A DNA stretch of 64,000 bases, taken from NCBI RefSeq assembly GCF_040151475.1, contig NZ_JBDKWG010000130.1, forward strand, positions 110,924-174,923, written 5' to 3'. Positions 54,098 through 63,918 of this stretch are shown here, piece after piece. The first letter of the stretch is position 1; each line of letters opens with the position of its first letter. The position numbers were made by a program, and so were the translations under genes. This DNA comes from CAXBNB01 sp040151475. GTDB taxonomy: Bacteria > Bacteroidota > Bacteroidia > Cytophagales > Cyclobacteriaceae. The notes under the pieces were generated by a model. The model had not been told where the DNA came from. It saw only the letters and a list, made by a program, of their open reading frames with translations, and did no database searches.

Positions 54098-55314
54098 AAA
54101 ATTTATTATTGATTTACTTATTGGCTTTGACTTTCAGACTATCAGCTCAAACTCTTGAAGACTATCAACAAATAGCATTAAAGGACAATCCAGCACTTCA
54201 GGCAAAGTACAAGGAGTTTGAGGCAGCATTAACGAGAATTGAACAGGTAAATAGTTTACCCGACCCTACCTTATCTTTCGGCTATTTTATTTCTCCGGTA
54301 GAAACACGGGTTGGCCCTCAAAAAGTACGTTTTTCCATGACTCAAATGTTTCCCTGGTTCGGAACTCTAAAAGCACAAGGAAATGTTGAAGCAATGAAGG
54401 CGGAAGTAATCTACCAACAGTTGGTGGACATGCAAAACAAGCTACGGTTCGAAATAAGCAAAAGCTATTACCCCTTGGCTGAATTACAACAACTTTTGGA
54501 TGTTCAAGTGGCCAATATTGAACTTTTAAATTCCTGGAAAAACCTGGCTTCTTCCAAATTTGAAAACGGAAAAATCAGCCTCACTGATCTACTTAGAATT
54601 GACATATTGATAAACGAACTAGAAACCGAATGGCAAATATTAGAAAGCAAAAGAAAACCTCTTTCTATTGCACTCAACCGCTTATTGAACAGACCTGATA
54701 GCACCAAAATTCATATAGAGTCTCTTGATAATAAGAAAAGACTAAACACAAGGGTAAATGACCTGAACAATCATCCCCGAATTTCGGAACTCTACAAACG
54801 CATAGAAACAGCAGAACTACAAAACAAAGCCATCGAAAAGCAAAGCCTTCCAAAGATCGGTGCTGGGCTGGATTATTTCCTGATAGGAAAAAGGTCAGAT
54901 ATGAATGTAGCTGAAAATGGGAAAAATGCTTTTATGCCCACTATCACGCTAAGCCTTCCAGTTTTCAGAAAAAAATATTCCGTCGCTATCATGGAAAACA
55001 AGTTGAAAATAGATGCTGACAAACTAAATATTCTGGCAGTTCAAAACGAATTATTGAGTGCTATCGCAAATCTGGAATATGAAGCAGAAAGGGAATTTAA
55101 GCTCCTCGGACTCTATGAAGATCAAATCACTGAAATGAAAAAAATTCAGGATTTGCTACTTATATCATTCAGCAACTCCTCAGAGGATTTGGATGAATTG
55201 CTAAGAACCCAAATGCAGATACTTAATTATGAAGAAAAGAAAATAAAAGCTCAAACCAGATTGAATACACTTGCTGAGAACCTGAATTATGTGCAAGCTT
55301 CTGACAGCAACTAA
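54094..55314 (+). CDS. cusC: TolC/CusC-family outer-membrane efflux protein
   Basis: This 406-residue protein has a signal peptide (MKNLLLIYLLALTFRLSAQ) and the TolC two-repeat helical barrel pattern: LEDYQQIALKDNPALQAKYK, NSLPDPTLSFGYFISPVETR, FSMTQMFPWFGTLKAQGNVE and NKLKIDADKLNILAVQNELL. It forms the outer-membrane channel for CusA. The start overlaps the cusA stop. Confidence 0.93.
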   Translation: MKNLLLIYLLALTFRLSAQTLEDYQQIALKDNPALQAKYKEFEAALTRIEQVNSLPDPTLSFGYFISPVETRVGPQKVRFSMTQMFPWFGTLKAQGNVEAMKAEVIYQQLVDMQNKLRFEISKSYYPLAELQQLLDVQVANIELLNSWKNLASSKFENGKISLTDLLRIDILINELETEWQILESKRKPLSIALNRLLNRPDSTKIHIESLDNKKRLNTRVNDLNNHPRISELYKRIETAELQNKAIEKQSLPKIGAGLDYFLIGKRSDMNVAENGKNAFMPTITLSLPVFRKKYSVAIMENKLKIDADKLNILAVQNELLSAIANLEYEAEREFKLLGLYEDQITEMKKIQDLLLISFSNSSEDLDELLRTQMQILNYEEKKIKAQTRLNTLAENLNYVQASDSN

Positions 55315-55325
55315 TACATACAATT

Positions 55326-56600
55326 ATGAAAAATTTCGTTCAAAACAAATATTTATTCGCAGGCCTCACACTTGTAGTGGGAATATCAATTGGCTGGCTA
55401 TTACAACCTGCTCAAACCGAGACAAAGTCATCACCTGAAACCCATGAACATGCAACAAACGACCAAGGTCAATGGACTTGTAGCATGCATCCTCAAATCC
55501 GCCAGAATGAACCCGGATCATGCCCGATTTGTGGAATGGAGTTAATTCCAGTCAAATCTGACATAAATACCAGTGATTTGACAATTAAAATGTCTCCAAC
55601 AGCCATGAAATTGGCCAATATTGAGACGTCTATAGTAGGTTCAGGTAACGCTAAAAAGACCATTATGCTCAATGGAAAAGTACAGATTAATGAAACTTTG
55701 ATCAGTAAAATTTCAGCTCATTTCCATGGAAGGATAGAGAAGCTACATGTAAATTTTACCGGAGAACAAATCAGAAAAGGGCAATTACTTGCTGAAGTAT
55801 ATTCACCTGAATTGGTCAATGCCCAAAAGGAATTGCAAATGACCTACAAAGACAGGGCAACCAATCCTGTCCTATACCAAAGTGCCAGAAAAAAGCTGAA
55901 AAACTGGAAAATAGGAGAATCAGAAATTGACAGAATCGAAAAAAATGATGGTGAAATACTCAACGTTAAAATCCATGCTCACCACGGTGGTATCGTGTTG
56001 AAGAGAAATGTTGCTCAAGGGGATCATGTACAAATGGGTGACATCCTTTTTGAGCTTGCCAACCTGTCAAATGTTTGGCTAATGTTAGATGTATACGAAT
56101 CCGACATACAATGGGTAAACCCGGGTGACCAGATCCAATTCACGGTTGCATCTTTTCCCGGCAAATCATTTGAAGGAAAAATCTCTTATTTAGATCCTTT
56201 TATTGACCCAAAAAGCCGGGTAGCCAAAGCACGGGTCAATGTAGATAACAGAGAAGGTATGCTAAAACCAGAGATGTTTGCTTCCGCAATATTAAAATCG
56301 AACATTTCATCCGAAAAAGAGGATATTATAATTCCAAAAACGGCTGTAATGTGGACAGGTAAAAAGTCGGTAGTCTATATAAAAACAACGAATAATGAAA
56401 GTATTCATTTCCAAATGCGTCAGGTAACCCTGGGACCTAATTTGGGAGAAAGTTATATTATCAATGAAGGTTTGGATGAAGGTGAAGAAATTGTGATAAA
56501 TGGAACTTTCAGCGTTGATGCTGCCGCTCAGTTGGCAGGTAAACCCAGCATGATGAACCCGGAAGGTGAAGCAACAACAAAAGGCCATAAACACAACTAA
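55326..56600 (+). CDS. cusB: CusB-type RND periplasmic adaptor with heavy-metal-binding domain
   Basis: The 424 residues have a membrane anchor (FAGLTLVVGISIGWLLQ), an N-terminal heavy-metal-binding domain (WTCSMHPQIRQNEPGSCPIC, then GMELIP), a barrel-sandwich hybrid (HFHGRIEKLHVNFTGEQIRK) and beta-barrel/membrane-proximal domains. The C terminus ends with His-rich GHKHN. It links CusA to CusC and passes metal to the pump. It starts 11 nt after cusC. Confidence 0.95.
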   Translation: MKNFVQNKYLFAGLTLVVGISIGWLLQPAQTETKSSPETHEHATNDQGQWTCSMHPQIRQNEPGSCPICGMELIPVKSDINTSDLTIKMSPTAMKLANIETSIVGSGNAKKTIMLNGKVQINETLISKISAHFHGRIEKLHVNFTGEQIRKGQLLAEVYSPELVNAQKELQMTYKDRATNPVLYQSARKKLKNWKIGESEIDRIEKNDGEILNVKIHAHHGGIVLKRNVAQGDHVQMGDILFELANLSNVWLMLDVYESDIQWVNPGDQIQFTVASFPGKSFEGKISYLDPFIDPKSRVAKARVNVDNREGMLKPEMFASAILKSNISSEKEDIIIPKTAVMWTGKKSVVYIKTTNNESIHFQMRQVTLGPNLGESYIINEGLDEGEEIVINGTFSVDAAAQLAGKPSMMNPEGEATTKGHKHN

Positions 56601-56698
56601 ACCTATAAAACCAAACAGAAATCTTATAACAGTTACTCCGAATAATATAACAAGAACCATTTTTTACTGATGAATTTAGCATAAGCAAAATTTAGATC

Positions 56699-59200
56699 AT
56701 GAAGCATACATATAAAATTACCGGAATGACCTGTGACGGTTGCAGAAAACACGTACAAAGTACTTTAAGCCAAGTCTCTGGTGTGAACGAAGTATCTGTT
56801 GACTTGGCTGAAAAAGAAGCAACTGTTACAATGGAGGTTCATGTTCCTATCGAGCTGATGAAAGAAGCTCTAAAAAACGATGGGGGTCGCTATGACATTC
56901 ATTTGCCTGGAGAGCATGTTGAGCACAAACACCCCCTGCCCGAAATCAAAAAGCAGAAAAAAAAGGATGATGGTGATGGTGGCAAGTATTACTGCCCTAT
57001 GCTTTGTGAAGGCAATAAAAAATACGATCAACCCGGTGATTGTCCAAAATGTGGTATGGACTTAGAAAAAGAAACCTCAGGTTCATCCACTACAGAATAT
57101 ACCTGTCCGATGCATCCTGAAGTAGTGAAAGATAGCCCCGGAAGCTGTCCAAAGTGCGGAATGGATCTTGAACCAAAAAAGATTTCCACTAAAGGAGATT
57201 CAGAAGAAAACAATGCTTACCAATCCATGCTTATGAAATTTTGGATTTCTGTGACATTTACCCTCCCTGTATTTTTCATTGCGATGAGCGACATGGTAGG
57301 TGTTTCTCTTTCTGGCATAGCAAGTGAAAAAATCTGGGGATGGATTCAATTCGTGCTAAGTGCTCCTGTCATCTTTTATTCGTGTTGGAATTTTTTCGTG
57401 CGTGGGTACAAATCGATTATCAATCGATCTCCCAATATGTGGACACTCATCCTATTAGGTGCCGGATCAGCTTACCTTTTTAGTATTACCGCCTTACTGC
57501 TTCCTGACATTTTTCCGGCACAATTCAAATCTGCAACAGGTGCTGTACACTTATACTTTGAGGCATCAGTGGTCATTCTCACGTTGATTCTTTTGGGTCA
57601 ACTAATGGAAGCAAAAGCCAGAAGCCAGACCAATTCTGCCATTAAAGAATTATTGAATTTAGTACCCCCTGAAGCTACGGTGATTCGCAATGGAGAAGAA
57701 AAAACAATTCCACTAGAACATGTCAAATTAAACGATATCATTAAAATCAAACCCGGCGAGAAAATCCCAGTGGATGGAGAGATTACAGAAGGAAAAAGCA
57801 GTATTGATGAATCTATGATCACAGGCGAACCAGTGCCTGTGGAGAAATCAAACGGAGATAACGTTATTGGTGGTACTATCAACGGTACGAGTACATTTCA
57901 AATGAAAGCACTCAAAATAGGTAGCGACACATTGCTTTCTCAGATCATTGAAATGGTGAACAAAGCAAGCAGGACAAAAGCCCCTATTCAAAACCTTGCA
58001 GATAAAGTATCTAGCTACTTTGTCCCTATTGTAGTTACTATTGCTATCATTTCTTTCTCTATTTGGGCTATTTGGGGACCTGATCCCAGGCTGGTTTATG
58101 CTTTCACAAGTGCCGTCACTGTACTAATTATTGCCTGCCCCTGTGCATTAGGGTTAGCTACTCCTATGTCCATTATGGTCGGAACTGGAAAAGGTGCCAG
58201 GCAAGGTATATTGGTGAAAGATGCACGAGCTATTGAGGAAATGCAAAAGATAACAACACTGGTTATTGATAAAACAGGCACCATTACAAAGGGAAAACCA
58301 TCGCTTCAACATGTGCAGTCTATAAATGAAATATATGATGAAGATAAACTACTGCAAATAGCAGCTTCATTGGAGCAAAGTAGCGAACACCCCTTGGCAC
58401 ATGCCATAGTATCCGGTGCTGAAGCAAAAAAATTAACATTACAAAATGTTGATGATTTCAACTCCGTCACCGGAAAAGGGCTAACGGGAAAAGTCGATGG
58501 AAAACAGGTGGCCATCGGCAACAAAAAACTGTTAGAAAAATTTAATCTGCCGCTGGACTCAGGTGTACAGATGGATGTAGAAAAAAGGCAAATAGAAAGT
58601 GAGACAGTTATGTTCGTAGTAATCGACCAACAAATCGCAGGATATATCAGTGTAGCCGATCCTATTAAGGAGGCATCTGCTTCTGCTATCAAAGCCCTAC
58701 AGAAACAAGGACTGGAAGTAATTATGCTCACCGGAGACAATAAAAATACAGCAAAAGCAGTAGCAGACAAACTAGGTTTAGATGGCTATGAAGCTGATTT
58801 GTTACCTGAAAACAAATACGAAAAAGTAAAAGCCCTACAAGCAGAAGGGAAAATTGTAGCCATGGCTGGGGACGGCATCAACGATGCTCCTGCACTGGCA
58901 CAAGCAAATGTGGGCATAGCTATGGGTACAGGTACTGATGTAGCCATCGAAAGTGCAAGCCTGACACTGGTGAAAGGAGAACTGGATGGAATTGTCCGGG
59001 CTCGTAAGCTCAGCACAGATGTCATGCGAAACATCAAACAGAACCTGTTTTTTGCGTTCGTTTACAACATGCTTGGGGTGCCCATAGCTGCCGGTATTTT
59101 ATTTCCCTTTTTCGGATTATTGCTGAGCCCGATGTTGGCAGCTTTGGCTATGAGCCTAAGCTCCGTTTCAGTAATTACCAATAGCCTCAGGTTAAGGTAA
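56699..59200 (+). CDS. copA: Copper-translocating P1B-type ATPase
   Basis: The 833 residues have an N-terminal HMA domain (ITGMTCDGCRKHVQSTLSQV, metal Cys12 and Cys15), two heavy-metal-binding modules (YYCPMLCEGNKKYDQPGDCP and YTCPMHPEVVKDSPGSCPKC), eight predicted membrane helices with CPCALGLATP (the P1B CPC motif), phosphorylation site DKTGTITKG, SSEHPLAHA and GDGINDAPAL. These specify Cu+ export from the cytoplasm. Three metal-binding modules on one pump is generous. It is 98 nt downstream of cusB. Confidence 0.97.
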   Translation: MKHTYKITGMTCDGCRKHVQSTLSQVSGVNEVSVDLAEKEATVTMEVHVPIELMKEALKNDGGRYDIHLPGEHVEHKHPLPEIKKQKKKDDGDGGKYYCPMLCEGNKKYDQPGDCPKCGMDLEKETSGSSTTEYTCPMHPEVVKDSPGSCPKCGMDLEPKKISTKGDSEENNAYQSMLMKFWISVTFTLPVFFIAMSDMVGVSLSGIASEKIWGWIQFVLSAPVIFYSCWNFFVRGYKSIINRSPNMWTLILLGAGSAYLFSITALLLPDIFPAQFKSATGAVHLYFEASVVILTLILLGQLMEAKARSQTNSAIKELLNLVPPEATVIRNGEEKTIPLEHVKLNDIIKIKPGEKIPVDGEITEGKSSIDESMITGEPVPVEKSNGDNVIGGTINGTSTFQMKALKIGSDTLLSQIIEMVNKASRTKAPIQNLADKVSSYFVPIVVTIAIISFSIWAIWGPDPRLVYAFTSAVTVLIIACPCALGLATPMSIMVGTGKGARQGILVKDARAIEEMQKITTLVIDKTGTITKGKPSLQHVQSINEIYDEDKLLQIAASLEQSSEHPLAHAIVSGAEAKKLTLQNVDDFNSVTGKGLTGKVDGKQVAIGNKKLLEKFNLPLDSGVQMDVEKRQIESETVMFVVIDQQIAGYISVADPIKEASASAIKALQKQGLEVIMLTGDNKNTAKAVADKLGLDGYEADLLPENKYEKVKALQAEGKIVAMAGDGINDAPALAQANVGIAMGTGTDVAIESASLTLVKGELDGIVRARKLSTDVMRNIKQNLFFAFVYNMLGVPIAAGILFPFFGLLLSPMLAALAMSLSSVSVITNSLRLR

Positions 59201-59314
59201 TTGAAAAAAGTATTTGAAAATTCAAAAAGACAATAGCAATCAACACAAAATTATTTAAACTTTATTATCAATAAAATTGTTAAATTAACCATGAGAATAA
59301 TAAATCGTCAAATT

Positions 59315-59866
59315 ATGAAAATCAATGATTTTAAAACACTTGTACTAGTCTTCACATTTCTATCAGTGGGGCTTCTCTCCTGTAACACACAAAAGAAAGA
59401 ACACGACCATGATCATGGAGATGGACAGACCCATCATCATGAAAATGATGTAAAACCTGATGGGCTATCATTTAAAGATACTAATCTTGAAGCCGCTTTC
59501 GACCAATACGAACTGTTAAGAATAGCCCTAACGGAAACGAATTTTAACAAATCAAAAAGTAATGCTCTGATTCTGCAAACAGTAATCGAAAAAGTAGAAG
59601 GAAATGAAACAGTTCTAGAAGCAACACAGGCAATAGCCAATGCCAATGATATTGATGCGCAAAGACTTGCTTTTTCTGACCTTACCAATGGCATGACTGC
59701 ATTGATCAAAGGAAACTTATCATCAGGTGAATTATATCTTGCTCATTGCCCTATGGCACTAGACAATACAGGTGCCTATTGGATCACTCAGGTAAACGAA
59801 ATTAAAAATCCTTATTTTGGAGATATGATGTTGAAATGTGGAACGGTTAAAGAGACTTTGAATTGA
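59315..59866 (+). CDS. DUF3347 lipoprotein, metal-island accessory
   Basis: From ATG 59315 this is 183 residues; another ATG at 59291 would add eight. The leader ends in a lipobox (SVGLLSC), followed by a His/Asp-rich stretch (KEHDHDHGDGQTHHHENDVK) and the DUF3347 domain (FDQYELLRIALTETNFNKSK; LYLAHCPMALDNTGAYWITQ with a Cys-Met pair, and MMLKCGTVKETLN). DUF3347 proteins accompany CusA-type systems in Bacteroidota and are presumed periplasmic copper binders. Confidence 0.88.
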   Translation: MKINDFKTLVLVFTFLSVGLLSCNTQKKEHDHDHGDGQTHHHENDVKPDGLSFKDTNLEAAFDQYELLRIALTETNFNKSKSNALILQTVIEKVEGNETVLEATQAIANANDIDAQRLAFSDLTNGMTALIKGNLSSGELYLAHCPMALDNTGAYWITQVNEIKNPYFGDMMLKCGTVKETLN

Positions 59867-59875
59867 TATCACCTC

Positions 59876-59918
59876 TTTAAAGAAGTGAATTTTCAATATC
59901 AAAATTCACTTCTTTAAA
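59876..59918. terminator. 18-bp perfect hairpin, bidirectional terminator
   Basis: TTTAAAGAAGTGAATTTT and AAAATTCACTTCTTTAAA are exact inverse complements around a 7-nt loop. It lies 10 nt past the DUF3347 stop and covers the last 14 codons of the convergent gene. It should end both transcripts. Confidence 0.85.
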
Positions 59919-60578
59919 CTCCAATGCATTTCCTGATCCATGATACACAATATCCTGAAAATATTTAAACCCAAATTCATCTACCATAGTTACTTTTCCT
60001 ATTGGAATCTCTTGATTTTGTTCATATAACTTTGACCATTTTTTAAAAATTACATGTAGCATAAAATAGTGATTAGAATAAATATATTCTGCATTTGAAA
60101 CTTCGAAGGAAATATTATTTTGCGTGACCGTAAATAATAATGAATGTATATTCCCACCAAGGTTCTTTAAGATAAATACAGCTTTATTTTTTTCATTTAA
60201 CATACTTTTCTCAGGGTAAACGGTGATTTCATCCTGATATAATTTGGGAGGATTCAATTTAGAATGCATTAAAAGCTGAATTCTGTTCTGTTTTACTAAT
60301 TCAGAAGTAGATTTTCTCATCTCTTGTATCGATTTGTTTAGAGATTCTTTTTGAACCCACAACGAGACAAAAATCACAGAAAATGCAAGTCCTGAAAAAA
60401 GAGTCTCTAAATTCCAATATCGTGATCCAATATCAACCTGTTTTATATTCTGAATACTATCATGGTTTACGTGAAAAATCAAATGTGGATAAAAAGTCCA
60501 AGCGAGGACCACTACACACATTGAAAAAAGTATAAGCGCAAGGATTAGTACTTCTGATTTTAATTCTTCTAGTTTCAT
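59877..60578 (-). CDS. Two-pass membrane protein of unknown function
   Basis: The 233 residues have two N-terminal membrane helices (VLILALILFSMCVVVLAWTF and LETLFSGLAFSVIFVSLWVQ), a short coiled coil (KESLNKSIQEMRKSTSELVK) and a soluble C-terminal beta-rich domain. I do not recognise the family; membrane proteins of this shape are frequent in isolated positions. Its final codons form one arm of a perfect hairpin terminator. Confidence 0.7.
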   Translation of the reverse strand: MKLEELKSEVLILALILFSMCVVVLAWTFYPHLIFHVNHDSIQNIKQVDIGSRYWNLETLFSGLAFSVIFVSLWVQKESLNKSIQEMRKSTSELVKQNRIQLLMHSKLNPPKLYQDEITVYPEKSMLNEKNKAVFILKNLGGNIHSLLFTVTQNNISFEVSNAEYIYSNHYFMLHVIFKKWSKLYEQNQEIPIGKVTMVDEFGFKYFQDIVYHGSGNALEFKEVNFDIENSLL

Positions 60579-60826
60579 CTGACATGTTTTTACGATTAAA
60601 GAATATTACTTTCCAAAAGAGTGTTATAAATATCGATAAGAATTAATAATAAACATGCTCAAATCTAATACTCTCTAAAAATTGGTCATTTTAAACAGTC
60701 AAAAGCAAAGAAAAATAGACGCTGTGAGGATATTGCATAATACCAAAATAAGAGAAAATTGAAACATAAATATTCAAGCATGATTATTGTTAAATTGCGA
60801 ATTAAGACAATCAACTTTTATTATTC

Positions 60827-61672
60827 ATGAACTACAAATCATCTATTCGTCTGGCTTGCTTAAGCTGCTTTTTACTCTTCCTTTCACTTTCAGTATTCGC
60901 TCAAAAACACCTTGATACCAATCACAAATCATTGAGCGTTGATCACAACAGCATGAAGGCAGAAAACCCATTGAGGGTATTGCTTTTTTCAGGCACAGGA
61001 TGGTATCGTCATGCGGACATTCCTCTTGTGAATGGCTGGATCGTTCGCCTAGGAGCTGAAAACAACATGCAGGTAGATGTGAGTGAAACAGGCGATGACA
61101 TCACAAAAGAGCGATTAGAATTATATGATGTATTGTTATTCAACAATGCCAATGTTTTGGACAAAATATTTAGCGTGGAACAACGCAATATAATCGAAAC
61201 ATGGTACAAAAATGGAGGTGCCATCGTGGGCTTACATGCCTTATTGGTACATCAGGAAAACTGGCCTTGGATAATGAATCTTGGTGGATGTGATTTCAAT
61301 AGTGATTCAGATTTTTCAAAGGCCAAAATCAAAGTAGATCCTAAGGCAATGGATCACCCTACTGTAAAGGGATGGGGAAAAGAGTTTTGGTATGAGGCGG
61401 ATTGGACAAACCACACCAAAGTTGTAACTGGCCTGCCAGGAGTGCAAGTCCTTCTCAGAGTAGATGAATCTACCTACGAGCCGGTACGTGACTATTTTAA
61501 AACCAGGGATGGCAAACCAATGGGCAAAGACCATCCCATAGCATGGACTAGAATTTGGGATGGAGGAAGGTTTTTCTATACCGAATTGGGTCATGACATA
61601 CGATCATTGGATACAGAATTCGGGCGCCAACACATCATTGAAGGCATCAAATGGGTAGCAAATAAAGAATAA
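60827..61672 (+). CDS. Secreted ThuA-domain protein
   Basis: The 281 residues have a signal peptide (LACLSCFLLFLSLSVFAQ) and the ThuA glutamine-amidotransferase-like fold: LRVLLFSGTGWYRHADIPLV, YDVLLFNNANVLDKIFSVEQ, GGAIVGLHALLVHQENWPWI and GGRFFYTELGHDIRSLDTEF. ThuA-like proteins act on sugars or their derivatives and are often secreted in Bacteroidota. The substrate is unknown. Confidence 0.93.
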   Translation: MNYKSSIRLACLSCFLLFLSLSVFAQKHLDTNHKSLSVDHNSMKAENPLRVLLFSGTGWYRHADIPLVNGWIVRLGAENNMQVDVSETGDDITKERLELYDVLLFNNANVLDKIFSVEQRNIIETWYKNGGAIVGLHALLVHQENWPWIMNLGGCDFNSDSDFSKAKIKVDPKAMDHPTVKGWGKEFWYEADWTNHTKVVTGLPGVQVLLRVDESTYEPVRDYFKTRDGKPMGKDHPIAWTRIWDGGRFFYTELGHDIRSLDTEFGRQHIIEGIKWVANKE

Positions 61673-61848
61673 GACCATTCGATCGAGCAAAATAAAGAGC
61701 CTTTACCTTCCTGAATAATAGAAGGTTCTTGCTAAAAAAAGCAGCATAAGTTTGAGAGCAGTCAATTATCATTTAGTTTCGCGCTCTACTCGTGTATTTC
61801 AACATTAACCCTGATGATTTTACATAAAAAAAATAATATAAAAAAGGA

Positions 61849-62913
61849 ATGTCAGATAAGAGAATTGAGAACCTGAACGTAAGTGCGGAAGAACCTATAA
61901 TCACCCCTACAGAGCTTAAGAGCAAATATCCACTAACAGAAAAAATAATCAAAACTGTTTTAGATGGACAAACAACAATTAAAAATATTCTGAATAAAAA
62001 AGACAACAGAATCCTGGTTGTCGTTGGCCCATGTTCGATACATGATGTAAAAGCTGCCAAAGAATATGCTACTCAACTAAAAAAACTGGCTGACGAACTA
62101 AAAGACACTTTGTACCTGGTGATGAGAGTTTATTTCGAAAAACCACGTACTACTACCGGGTGGCAGGGGCTAATCAATGATCCAAAATTAGATGACAGTT
62201 GTGATGTCAACGAAGGATTGCACATCTCAAGAGAATTGTTGACTCATATAGCTGAATTGGGATTGCCAACAGCAGGAGAAGCATTGGATATTGTAACACC
62301 ACAATACATTCAGGATTTGTTCTCATGGACGGCTATCGGAGCAAGAACTACTGAATCCCAAAGTCATAGAAAAATGGCCAGTGGCTTTTCATCGGTAGTC
62401 GGGTTCAAAAACGGAACAGATGGCAATATTGATATAGCCATACAGGCACTGATGTCTGTAGCCGGAAACCACAACTTTGTAAGTATCAATCCTGACGGAA
62501 ATGTTGCGGTGGTGAGAACTTCAGGCAATCCAAATTCTCATATCATATTAAGAGGTGGCAAAGGGCCTAACTATTCTTCAGAGCATATTAAAGCTTATGA
62601 AGAAAAACTGGACAAAGCAGGATACCCTCACAACATTATGGTGGATTGCAGCCACGCCAACAGTGGAAAGAAAGCAGTGAATCAATCAGTAGTACTTAAT
62701 GATATAGCTCAGCAAATTCAGGCTGGTAACAAATCTATCATGGGTATCATGATTGAAAGCAACCTGAACTTTGGAAAACAGTCTATTCCGGAAGATAAAT
62801 CTCAGCTAAAATACGGCGTATCAGTTACAGATGAATGTATTGATTGGGAAAGCACTGAAACAATACTTCGTGACTTTAGCAGCAAGATCAAAGAGTCCCT
62901 GAGTCAACGGTAA
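61849..62913 (+). CDS. aroG: 3-deoxy-7-phosphoheptulonate (DAHP) synthase, AroG-type class I
   Basis: This 354-residue enzyme has VVGPCSIHDVKAAKEYATQL, VMRVYFEKPRTTTGWQGLIN, GARTTESQSHRKMASGFSSV, LRGGKGPNYSS and MVDCSHANSGKK, the metal and phosphate ligands of the class I alpha (AroF/G/H) enzymes. It performs the first step of the shikimate pathway. The feedback amino acid cannot be read with confidence. A weak -7-like TAAGTTTG is at 61747-61754. Confidence 0.96.
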   Translation: MSDKRIENLNVSAEEPIITPTELKSKYPLTEKIIKTVLDGQTTIKNILNKKDNRILVVVGPCSIHDVKAAKEYATQLKKLADELKDTLYLVMRVYFEKPRTTTGWQGLINDPKLDDSCDVNEGLHISRELLTHIAELGLPTAGEALDIVTPQYIQDLFSWTAIGARTTESQSHRKMASGFSSVVGFKNGTDGNIDIAIQALMSVAGNHNFVSINPDGNVAVVRTSGNPNSHIILRGGKGPNYSSEHIKAYEEKLDKAGYPHNIMVDCSHANSGKKAVNQSVVLNDIAQQIQAGNKSIMGIMIESNLNFGKQSIPEDKSQLKYGVSVTDECIDWESTETILRDFSSKIKESLSQR

Positions 62914-62957
62914 TTTTTAGCCTGGCTCTGTTTTTTTAGTACAAAACACCAAATAAG

Positions 62958-63881
62958 ATGTGTCAATATGATGTTGTACTTCTCACTGACTTCAGGTATG
63001 TGTCACCTCAAAAAATTGATCCGTACACACAAAATGTATTGACAGAAGACCAACTGGTAGCTGATGCTCTGACAACCAAAGGGCTTAGGGTTTGGCGCAC
63101 CAATTGGGACAATCCGGATTTTGACTGGTCAACTACCCGGTACATTCTATTTCGCACCACATGGGATTATTTCAATAGGTTTGATGAATTCAAAGTATGG
63201 CTGGAATCCGTAAGTAAAAAAACCAAACTTATCAATTCGGAAAATATTATCAAATGGAATATTGATAAGTTTTATCTGGAAGACCTATCAAAAAAAGGAA
63301 TACGTATTCCTCCTACTGTTTTTATAAAACCAAAAGATAAACGCACGCTTTCAGAACTGATCACATCAACAGGATGGCAGGAAGTAATCCTAAAACCAGC
63401 CATATCCGGTGGCGCACGACACACTTATCGGATGAAAGCCAATGAGACTGATCAATATGAAAGTATCTATCAAAAACTAATCAAATCAGAATCCATGTTG
63501 CTGCAAGAGTTTCAGCATCAAATCATAAAAAAAGGTGAAGTTGCATTTATGGTTTTTGGTGGGAAGTATAGTCATTCCATCCTCAAAAAAGGAAAAGAAG
63601 GAGACTTCAGGGTACAAGACGACTTTGGAGGCACAGTACACGATTATGAAGCTAATCCTGAAGAAATAGCATTTGCTGAAAAAGTAGTAGCTGCATGCAC
63701 TTTCCAGCCTGTGTATGCTCGTGTCGATGTACTTTGGGACAACAATGACCAACCCTGCTTATCAGAATTGGAATTGATTGAGCCGGAATTGTGGTTTCGC
63801 AATCACAGACCAGCGGCAAAGTCAATGGCAAATGCTTTGGTTGAATATATTTCAGATACAAAATTACTGACATCCGACTAA
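62958..63881 (+). CDS. ATP-grasp enzyme (glutathione synthase/DcsG-like)
   Basis: The 307 residues begin CQYDVVLLTDFRYVSPQKI and show WRTNWDNPDFDWSTTRYILF, RTTWDYFNRFDEFKVWL and the ATP-grasp body (EVILKPAISGGARHTYRM; MLLQEFQHQIIKKGEVAFMV; YARVDVLWDNNDQPCLSELE; LIEPELWF). This matches the ATP-grasp family that includes DcsG of D-cycloserine synthesis and similar ligases of small peptides. The substrate is unknown. It follows the DAHP synthase gene by 44 nt, so the two may be co-transcribed. Confidence 0.85.
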   Translation: MCQYDVVLLTDFRYVSPQKIDPYTQNVLTEDQLVADALTTKGLRVWRTNWDNPDFDWSTTRYILFRTTWDYFNRFDEFKVWLESVSKKTKLINSENIIKWNIDKFYLEDLSKKGIRIPPTVFIKPKDKRTLSELITSTGWQEVILKPAISGGARHTYRMKANETDQYESIYQKLIKSESMLLQEFQHQIIKKGEVAFMVFGGKYSHSILKKGKEGDFRVQDDFGGTVHDYEANPEEIAFAEKVVAACTFQPVYARVDVLWDNNDQPCLSELELIEPELWFRNHRPAAKSMANALVEYISDTKLLTSD

Positions 63882-63918
63882 ATTCTATTTTTCACAAAAA
63901 GGTCTTGTAGAAGTTGAA

